Origin: Fimbriimonadaceae bacterium
GTDB taxonomy: Bacteria > Armatimonadota > UBA10988
Length of the DNA stretch: 64,000 nt
Assembly (NCBI GenBank): GCA_020850355.1
Contig: JADZEX010000067.1
Span: forward strand, 62,001 to 126,000
Direction: 5' to 3'
Made by a program: the position numbers and the translations under genes. The notes beneath the pieces are model-generated. The model ran no database searches and was not told where the DNA came from. It was given only the letters and a program-made list of their open reading frames with translations. This document shows, in pieces, positions 45,665 through 52,657 of the stretch (position 1 is its first letter; each line of letters starts with the position of its first letter).

Positions 45665-46915
45665 ATGACCGAAGAGACCTTCTCCCGACGTGATTTCGTG
45701 CAGACCACCGCCGCGGCCGGTGCGTTGATGTTCACGGTCGCCGCGCACGCCCAACAGGCCGCCGACGGGCCGCCTGCCAGCCTGGCGGTGATCGGCACCG
45801 GCACCTGGGGCAAGACCATCCTGCGCAACCTGGCCAGGCAGAAGGGCGCCAGCGTCAAGGGGGTCTGCGACACCAGCGAGCCCGCCCTGAAGGCGGCCGG
45901 CGAGCTGGCGGCCGGGGCGACCGCCGTCAGCGAGTACCGCAAGCTGCTCGACGATCCGGCGATCAGTGCGGTGGTGGTGGCGACGCCCAGCCACCTGCAC
46001 AAGCCGATCGTGCTCGACGCGCTGGCCGCCGGCAAGCATGTCTACTGCGAGTGCCCGCTGGCCAGCAGCCTGGAGGAGGCCAAAGCCATCGCCCAGGCCG
46101 GCGTGGCGGCCAAGACCATCTTCCACAGCGGGCTGCAACTGCGCACCAATCCGCTGCATGTGCACACCCGCAAGCTCCATATGGCCAGCAGCGCCGGTGA
46201 GCCGATTGCCGCGCGGGCTCAGTGGCACCGCCGTGAAAGCTGGTCGAAGGCCGGCGCCGGCGGCGATGCCGAACGCGCCAAGGCGCTCAACTGGCGGCTC
46301 TATAAGGAGACCAGCAGCGGGCTGCTGGGCGAGGTCGGGATCCACCAGATCGACTTCCTGACCTGGATGATGAAGAAACGGCCGGTCAGCGTGACCGGGT
46401 CGGGCGACATCCGGGCCTGGAAAGAGGACGACCGCGACGTCTTCGACACCGTGCGCGTGGTTTTCGACTACCCCAACGGCGTCAACCTGGTCTACGACGC
46501 GACCCTCGGCAACAGCTTCGACGGCGTCTATGAAATGGTCCAGGCGACGCAGGGCACGCTGCTCACCCGCGAGACTCGCGCCTGGCTGTTCAAGGAGTCC
46601 GACGCCCCGCTGCTGGGCTGGGAAGTCTACGCCCGCCAGGACAAGGTCGGCGACGAGCAGGGCCTGGTGCTGGTCGCCAACTCGACCAAACTGTTGGAGG
46701 CGGGCGAGGAGCCCAGCAAGCACGCCAACGAAGACAAGAACGGCGCCCTCTACTACGCGCTGGAGGCCTTCACCAACGCGATTCGCACGAGCGGCGAAAC
46801 GGCCTGCGGCCCGGAGCGCGGTTACGAGGCGACGGTGGTGGCGCTGACCGCGGCGCAGGCCGCCGTCAGTGGTGAGAGCGTCAAGTTCGCCAGCAGCATG
46901 TTCGACCTGGGCTAG
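45665..46915 (+). CDS. Tat-exported Gfo/Idh/MocA-family oxidoreductase
   Basis: 416 residues. Tat signal FSRRDFVQTTAAAGALMFT; SLAVIGTGTWGKTIL is the NAD loop; VATPSHLHKPIV and VYCECPLASS (Cys-Pro instead of the usual Lys-Pro) follow; GEVGIHQIDFLTW holds the His. The replaced Lys in the usual EKP motif (ECP here) may change chemistry. Starts 37 bases after the sulfatase and lies 23 bases before the next member. Confidence 0.88.
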   Translation: MTEETFSRRDFVQTTAAAGALMFTVAAHAQQAADGPPASLAVIGTGTWGKTILRNLARQKGASVKGVCDTSEPALKAAGELAAGATAVSEYRKLLDDPAISAVVVATPSHLHKPIVLDALAAGKHVYCECPLASSLEEAKAIAQAGVAAKTIFHSGLQLRTNPLHVHTRKLHMASSAGEPIAARAQWHRRESWSKAGAGGDAERAKALNWRLYKETSSGLLGEVGIHQIDFLTWMMKKRPVSVTGSGDIRAWKEDDRDVFDTVRVVFDYPNGVNLVYDATLGNSFDGVYEMVQATQGTLLTRETRAWLFKESDAPLLGWEVYARQDKVGDEQGLVLVANSTKLLEAGEEPSKHANEDKNGALYYALEAFTNAIRTSGETACGPERGYEATVVALTAAQAAVSGESVKFASSMFDLG

Positions 46916-46938
46916 CCGGCCGACGAAAGGACCGCAGC

Positions 46939-48207
46939 ATGAGCGACAGCACTCCCAGCACTTCCCACGGCGCCACCCGGCGGCGCTTCCTGAGCACCGT
47001 CGGCTGGGTCGCCGCCGGCGCCGCCGCCGCCGACTGGCGGAGCCAGCGCGCCTTTGCGCAGACCAACCGCCGCGTGCTCGGGGCCAACGACCGCATCCGC
47101 CTCGGCTTCATCGGCGTCGGCAGCATGGGCGGCGGGCACCTCAACGACTTCCTGAAGCTCGGCCGCGAGGGCACCGAGAACTGCGAAGTGGTCGCCGTCA
47201 ACGACATCTGGCAGCCCCGCAAGGAGAAGGCCAAGGCGGCGATTGGCGACGGCGGCAAGCTGTACGACAACTACCGCGCGCTGCTGGACGACAAGAACGT
47301 CGACGGCGTCGTGATCGCCACCCCGGAGCACTGGCACCACCGCCAGTGCCTCGACGCGATGGCGGCCGGCAAGGACGTCTACCTCGAGAAGCCGCTCAGC
47401 CGCTACCTCGCCGAAGCGCTCGAGGTGCGCGACGCGATCCGCAAGAGCGACTGCATCGTGCAGATCGGCGCGCAGTACGCCAGCGAGCCGAAGTGGCACA
47501 AGGCCCACGAGATGCTGCCGACCATCGGCAAGGTCGTCTGGTGCCAGACCAGCTACTGCCGCAACAACCCGCAGGGCGAGTGGAACAACCCCATCGACAA
47601 GTCGGCGACGCCCGACAACCTCGACTGGAAGCAGTTCCTCGGCCCGGCGCCCGAGCGCGACTTCAGCCTCGAACGCTACTTCCGCTGGCGCAAGTTCTGG
47701 GACTACAGTTCGGGTATCTGCGGCGACCTGTTCCCGCACAAGGTCTACCCGTTCATGATCGTGATCGGGGCCGAGATCCCGCAGACGGTCGTCGCGGTGG
47801 GCGGCAACTACGTCCACAAAGAGGACCGCGAGGTGCCCGACACCTTCCACATGATGGCCACCTTCGCCAGCGGCTACACGCTCTGCGTGGCCGGCTCGAC
47901 GGTCAACCAGATCGGCTGGGATGACATGATCCGCGGGCACAAGGCCCGCATGGAGCTGAACTCCGCGCGCGAGATCGTGATCCGGCCCGAGGCCGCCTAC
48001 GCCGAAGAGCTGGACGAGGTCCGCGAGCCGGTCGAGACGGTGGCGCAGTCGCAGACCGAACACCGCCGCAACTGGCTGCAGTGCATGCGCAGCCGCAAGA
48101 CGCCCAACTGCGGGGTGGACCTGGCCTTCGCCGGGATGGTCTGCGTGGCGCTGGCCGAGCAGTCCTACCGCGAGAAGAAGGTCGCCACCTTCACCGAACC
48201 CAAGTGA
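46939..48207 (+). CDS. Tat-exported Gfo/Idh/MocA-family oxidoreductase
   Basis: 422 residues. Tat signal TRRRFLSTVGWVAAG; RLGFIGVGSMGGGHL NAD loop; IATPEHWHHRQ, VYLEKPLSR and SGICGDLFPHKVYP follow. The ordinary EKP motif is present, unlike in the preceding member. An AAAGGA site precedes the ATG. Probably works on the same sugar route as the preceding gene. Confidence 0.9.
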   Translation: MSDSTPSTSHGATRRRFLSTVGWVAAGAAAADWRSQRAFAQTNRRVLGANDRIRLGFIGVGSMGGGHLNDFLKLGREGTENCEVVAVNDIWQPRKEKAKAAIGDGGKLYDNYRALLDDKNVDGVVIATPEHWHHRQCLDAMAAGKDVYLEKPLSRYLAEALEVRDAIRKSDCIVQIGAQYASEPKWHKAHEMLPTIGKVVWCQTSYCRNNPQGEWNNPIDKSATPDNLDWKQFLGPAPERDFSLERYFRWRKFWDYSSGICGDLFPHKVYPFMIVIGAEIPQTVVAVGGNYVHKEDREVPDTFHMMATFASGYTLCVAGSTVNQIGWDDMIRGHKARMELNSAREIVIRPEAAYAEELDEVREPVETVAQSQTEHRRNWLQCMRSRKTPNCGVDLAFAGMVCVALAEQSYREKKVATFTEPK

Positions 48208-48217
48208 CCCGCTGACC

Positions 48218-49138
48218 GTGCAGCTCGAACCGGTGCGGCTGAGCGTCGATGCGATGCGCTGCCGGTTCGAGCTGCTGGTCGGCCACCCCGACCGCCGCGA
48301 AGCCCGCGCCGCCGCCGAAGAGGCAGTCGCCGAGATCGCGCGGCTCGGGTCGTCGCTCAACCCCCACGACCCCAGCAGCGAAGTCGCGCGGCTGCACCAG
48401 GCGGGTGGGCAGCCGGTGCCGCTGAGCCCGGAGACCTGGCGACTGCTGCAGCGCGGCCAGCTTCTGGCCGCGGCCACCGGGCACGCCTTCGACATCACGG
48501 TCGGCGCGCTGCTGGCGGCCTACGCCGACCTCAAGGCCGGGCGGACGACCGACCCGCCCTCGGCCGCGACGGTGGCGGCCGCCCTGGCCGCGACCGGGCC
48601 GGCGCAGCTCCGCCTGGAGCCGGGCTCGCGGACAGCCTCCCTGGGGCACCTCGCCACCCGGCTCGATCTGGGAGCGATCGGCAAGGGCTACGCCGTCGAC
48701 CGCGCGGTGGAGCTGCTGCAGGGCTACGGCTGCACGGCGCTGGTACACGCCGGCACCTCCAGCGTCCGGGCGATCGGCCCAGCGGTCACCGTCGGCCTGG
48801 CCGACCCCCGTGCCGCGGGTCGGCTGCTGGCTCGCCGCACGCTCTGCCACAGCGCCCTCAGCGTCAGCACCCGCACGATTCAGGCGCCCGACGGCACGGC
48901 CAGCACCCGCGCCCATCTGATCGACCCGCGGACCGGTGCCCTGGCGGAGGCCGCCACGCTGGCCGCCGTGGTGGCCCCGGACGCCACCACCGCCGAGGCC
49001 TGGTCGACCGCCCTGCTGGTCGACGGCCCACGGCTGGCTGCGGCGCTGCGCGCGGCCGGGCTGGAAGCCCTGCTGCTGGACCCGGCGGGGGCAACGGTGG
49101 TGCTGGCGGGCGACTGGCTGCCGGCGACGCCGGCCTGA
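48218..49138 (+). CDS. ApbE-like FAD:protein FMN transferase
   Basis: 306 residues from GTG 48218. DLGAIGKGYAVDRAVELL (about 149-166) and AHLIDPRTGAL are the ApbE signature parts. The enzyme attaches FMN covalently to Thr in target flavoproteins. ApbE is normally a periplasmic lipoprotein, but no signal is visible here. Begins 11 bases after the Gfo/Idh stop, so co-transcribed; no obvious target protein lies nearby. Confidence 0.82.
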   Translation: MQLEPVRLSVDAMRCRFELLVGHPDRREARAAAEEAVAEIARLGSSLNPHDPSSEVARLHQAGGQPVPLSPETWRLLQRGQLLAAATGHAFDITVGALLAAYADLKAGRTTDPPSAATVAAALAATGPAQLRLEPGSRTASLGHLATRLDLGAIGKGYAVDRAVELLQGYGCTALVHAGTSSVRAIGPAVTVGLADPRAAGRLLARRTLCHSALSVSTRTIQAPDGTASTRAHLIDPRTGALAEAATLAAVVAPDATTAEAWSTALLVDGPRLAAALRAAGLEALLLDPAGATVVLAGDWLPATPA

Positions 49139-49182
49139 AGGGATCGCGGCGCCGACAGGCAACCAGCGCAGCGGAGCCGACC

Positions 49183-50064
49183 ATGCCACGCCTCGCCGTC
49201 TTCCCGAAGGGTTACCTCGACCAACTCTGCGTCACGGGTGAGATGACCCTCCGCGAGTGGCTCGACCTGGCCGCCACGCTGGACGTTGACGGCGTCGAGA
49301 TGTACGACCGCTTCCTGCCCGACGCCCCAGCCGACCTGCTGGCCCTGCGCGCGGAGCTCGAGGCCCGCGGTCTGGCGATGCCGATGCTCTGCCACTCGCC
49401 CGACTACACGCAGCCCGATCCGGCGGCTCGCGCCGCGGAGGTCGCCCGCACCGAGCGGATGATCGCCGCCGCCGCCACGCTGGGCGCTGTGCAGTGCCGG
49501 GTCCTGTCCGGCCAGGCCCGGCCCGGCCTGGACCGCGAGACCGCCATCGGCTGGGTCGCCGACTGCTGGCGCGCCCTGCTGCCATCCGCGGAACGCCACG
49601 GGGTGGTGCTGGCGGTCGAGAACCACTACAAGGACGGCTTCTGGGAGTACCGCGAGTTCGCCCAACGCGCCGAGCTGTTTCTGGACCTGCTGTCGCGCGT
49701 CGAGAGCCCCTGGCTGCGCGTCAACTTCGACCCCAGCAACGCCCTGGTCGCGGGCGACGACCCCCTCGTACTACTCCCCGCCGTACTGCCGCGCATGATC
49801 ACGATGCACGCCAGCGACCGCTATCTGAGCGATGGCGACCTGGCCGCCCTGCGCCAGGCGGACGGCACCCTGGGCTACCCGCGAACCCTCCGCCACGGCG
49901 TGATCGGCGAAGGCCTCAACGACTACGACCGGATCTTCAGCGTCCTCAGCGCAGCGGGCTGGGACGGCTGGATCTCGATCGAGGACGGCGAGGACGGCCT
50001 GGAGCCCCTGGCCGAGAGCGCGGCGTTCCTACGACGGAAGATTGCCGAGCACTGGCCTGGGTAG
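49183..50064 (+). CDS. Sugar phosphate isomerase/epimerase (AP-endonuclease-2-like TIM barrel)
   Basis: 293 residues. FPKGYLDQLCVTGEMTL N-terminus, VDGVEMYDRF, MPMLCHSPDYTQPD, VLAVENHYKDGFWEY (metal Glu), LRVNFDPSNALVAGDD and ISIEDGEDGL supply the barrel metal and base residues. Acts on an unidentified sugar, cytoplasmic. Last gene of the sulfatase-to-isomerase run. Confidence 0.86.
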   Translation: MPRLAVFPKGYLDQLCVTGEMTLREWLDLAATLDVDGVEMYDRFLPDAPADLLALRAELEARGLAMPMLCHSPDYTQPDPAARAAEVARTERMIAAAATLGAVQCRVLSGQARPGLDRETAIGWVADCWRALLPSAERHGVVLAVENHYKDGFWEYREFAQRAELFLDLLSRVESPWLRVNFDPSNALVAGDDPLVLLPAVLPRMITMHASDRYLSDGDLAALRQADGTLGYPRTLRHGVIGEGLNDYDRIFSVLSAAGWDGWISIEDGEDGLEPLAESAAFLRRKIAEHWPG

Positions 50065-50239
50065 CTGCCTCACGTGGCCAGACGGCGGGTGGCGTCCTGA
50101 CTGCGATGGTCGGCCATCGTCACATCTTGCAAGAGGAACTATGAGCGGCTGACGAAGCGTGGTGGGGTGGCAACTAGGGTAGCTTCCAGGTGGGCATCCG
50201 CGGCGGTTGTTCGGCGGACTTGAGAGGAAGCGCGGCACG

Positions 50240-52657
50240 ATGGTATGGAACGACGCACTGGTCACTGGGGTGGTCACCAGGATTGTGCCGTCGGGCGTGC
50301 TGGTTCGGTTGAGCGACGGGCGCCACGGCCGGATTCGTTGGCGCCAGTTCGCCACCCGCACGACGGACTTGCAGGCCAGCTTGGGTGAGGCTCGCCGCTA
50401 CCAGCAGGACGCCACGGAGTTGCGCCTGGCCTGGATCAGCATGGCGCGCGATGGCCTGGAGCTGTCGCTGCGCCAGGCCGCTGAGCCGCCTTGGCCAGGT
50501 CATGCTCTCGACCAGGCGCTCGGCCGACCGGCGTTGGCGAAGGTGGTGCGGCTGGTCCAGCGCTTCGCGATCGCCATGCTGGCCAACGGCGTCGAAGTGC
50601 GCGTCGAGATCGATTCGCTCGACGAGTTCCTGAGGTCTCACCGGCTACCGTCAGCGGAGCGCGCGCTGAACCTCGGTGACGAAGTCGAGGGGATCTTGCA
50701 GAGCTACAGCAACCCGGCTGGCTACCATGGACTCCCGCTGCTGTACCTCGATATGGTCGAGGCCCTGTCCGGTACTCCCGCACCCGGTGGCCGGGCGCCA
50801 CGCCGACCGCGCGAGCTGACTCTTGAACCGGCTGGGCCGGCGGGCGGGGGACGGTCCGCCCAGGGCCTGGCGGTGCTGGTGGTGGAGGATGAGCCGGAGC
50901 CCAACCGCGCCCTCTGCGACCGGCTGCGACGCCGCGGCTGCGAGGTCGCGAGCGCCACTGGCTTGGACGACCTGCGTCGACTGGCTGCGGCCTGGGCGAA
51001 CCAGGGGCGCCGGCCGCAGGTGGTACTTCTGGACCTCAACATCCCGAGCCCCGCGGACGGCCTGGCGGCGGTTGGGGTGATCAACCGGCAATGGCCGGCC
51101 TGCCGCCTGGTCGTCACCACCGCGCAGGTCGGCAGCCTGCCGGTTGCCCCCGACGACGGTTTGCTGGTGAGCGCGATCGTCATGGGGATCCTGGACGACG
51201 AACGTCTGGACCGGCAGTTGACGACCGACCTGGAGCGCCATGGCTGGGAGCATCTGCGCCGGGAGATCCTGGGTCTGGAGGAGCCGACGGCGTTTGCCAT
51301 CCGGCACGAGCTGGGGCATGGGCTGACCTTCACCGTGCGTTCCTCTGGCCCGGCCGAGAGCGCCTCCCAGGCCGAGATTCGGGGGCTCTTGGCCGACCTG
51401 ACGGTGCGGACTGGCGCTGCTGGAGCGGCGGTGATCTCGATGCATGCGATGCGCCGCGAACCTCGCATCGAGGCGGCCAGCGGCCTCTACCTGGGCGCCG
51501 CGGCGATCACCGATCCCAAGAACCAGACGCAGGTGCTGGCGAGCTGCATCAGTGACGTGTTGCTGGGCGAGATGGCCTACACCGAAGCCGAGATCAGCGA
51601 TCGCCGCCACAGCCGCCACCACTTCCATGCGGCTATGCTCGGGGACTACCGTTACCTGATCGCGCTGCCGCTCCGGTCATCGGGCGCCCTGCGCCACGGG
51701 CTGTTTGTGGTCGATCCGCAACCGCCCGAAGGCGCCTCCGGGAGTGGCTACGCCGCGGCTCTGGCGGAGGTGCAACGGACGGCCTGGGCGGTGGAAGCGG
51801 TGCTCAACGCCGCGGCACTGAGCGAGCGCAACCGGGTCGAGAGCGGTCTACTCCGGGCCGGGCTGATGCACGCCAGCATCTGGCATGACCTGGCTAAGCA
51901 GCTCTCGACCTTGCTGGGCCAGTCGGAGCGGCTCCTGGGGCTGGCGCCGGGCGACGTGACCTGGCCGGTCGAAGCTGGCGACCACCGCGAACTCCTGGCC
52001 CGCACCTGCAGCATGACCTCGCGGGCCCTGGATCTGAGCGTCTCCCATGACCGCCGGGCAGCCATCCCGCTGGAGACGGTGCTGGACGCGGCCCTGGAGG
52101 CCGCCGGCCGGTGGCAGGAAGAGCGCCCTGCCGCGCAAGCCGTGGTGCTGCGTCGCGTACCGACCACCGGCATCGCCGCGTACTATTTGTGCCGTGGTAA
52201 CGCCGACAGCTTGGAACGCGCCCTGCTGAACCTGCTGGTCAACGCCATCGAGCATCTGGATCGCGCGCTCCACAAGCCCGGCGAGGTGCGGCTAGGGCTG
52301 GAGATCGGCCCGACCACCGCCGAGACCCGCAGCGAACTGAGCGCCGTCCGGGGCATCGCGGATGAGGACTGCCCGGAATACGCCGCGGTGGTGTCGGTCG
52401 TGGACACTGGCCCGGGCATTCCGGCGTTCGTCCGAGAAGACATCTTCCGGCCGCTCTTCACCACCAAGTACGAAGTCGCAACCACAGACAAGGTCGAAAA
52501 GGAGGCGGGATCCGGCCTTGGGCTGGCCATCGTGCGGGCGTTGGTTGAGGGTGAAGCCGGGCTCGGCGGCTACGTCTATGTTGCGCGAGCGCCGCGCTTC
52601 GTTGGGACGACCTTCCGGGTTGTCCTGCCGGTGGAGCCCCAGGAGGAGCCGTCATGA
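50240..52657 (+). CDS. Soluble sensor histidine kinase with tandem S1-like, receiver and GAF-like domains
   Basis: 805 residues from ATG 50240 (GAGAGGAAG upstream). Residues about 4-79 are an S1/OB RNA-binding domain (VTGVVTRIVPSGVLVRL...GLELSLRQ). About 100-172 looks like a second S1 (NGVEVRVEIDSLDEFLRSHRL, LGDEVEGILQSY). About 210-345 is a receiver: VVEDEPE, LLDLNIP with Asp265, no clear Lys. About 372-525 is GAF-like. The kinase has His549 (SIWHD), LLNLLVNAIEH, VDTGPGIP (Asp722) and GSGLGLAI. No membrane segment. It overlaps the next gene as ATGA. The S1 fusion suggests RNA or ribosome sensing (inference). Confidence 0.8.
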   Translation: MVWNDALVTGVVTRIVPSGVLVRLSDGRHGRIRWRQFATRTTDLQASLGEARRYQQDATELRLAWISMARDGLELSLRQAAEPPWPGHALDQALGRPALAKVVRLVQRFAIAMLANGVEVRVEIDSLDEFLRSHRLPSAERALNLGDEVEGILQSYSNPAGYHGLPLLYLDMVEALSGTPAPGGRAPRRPRELTLEPAGPAGGGRSAQGLAVLVVEDEPEPNRALCDRLRRRGCEVASATGLDDLRRLAAAWANQGRRPQVVLLDLNIPSPADGLAAVGVINRQWPACRLVVTTAQVGSLPVAPDDGLLVSAIVMGILDDERLDRQLTTDLERHGWEHLRREILGLEEPTAFAIRHELGHGLTFTVRSSGPAESASQAEIRGLLADLTVRTGAAGAAVISMHAMRREPRIEAASGLYLGAAAITDPKNQTQVLASCISDVLLGEMAYTEAEISDRRHSRHHFHAAMLGDYRYLIALPLRSSGALRHGLFVVDPQPPEGASGSGYAAALAEVQRTAWAVEAVLNAAALSERNRVESGLLRAGLMHASIWHDLAKQLSTLLGQSERLLGLAPGDVTWPVEAGDHRELLARTCSMTSRALDLSVSHDRRAAIPLETVLDAALEAAGRWQEERPAAQAVVLRRVPTTGIAAYYLCRGNADSLERALLNLLVNAIEHLDRALHKPGEVRLGLEIGPTTAETRSELSAVRGIADEDCPEYAAVVSVVDTGPGIPAFVREDIFRPLFTTKYEVATTDKVEKEAGSGLGLAIVRALVEGEAGLGGYVYVARAPRFVGTTFRVVLPVEPQEEPS

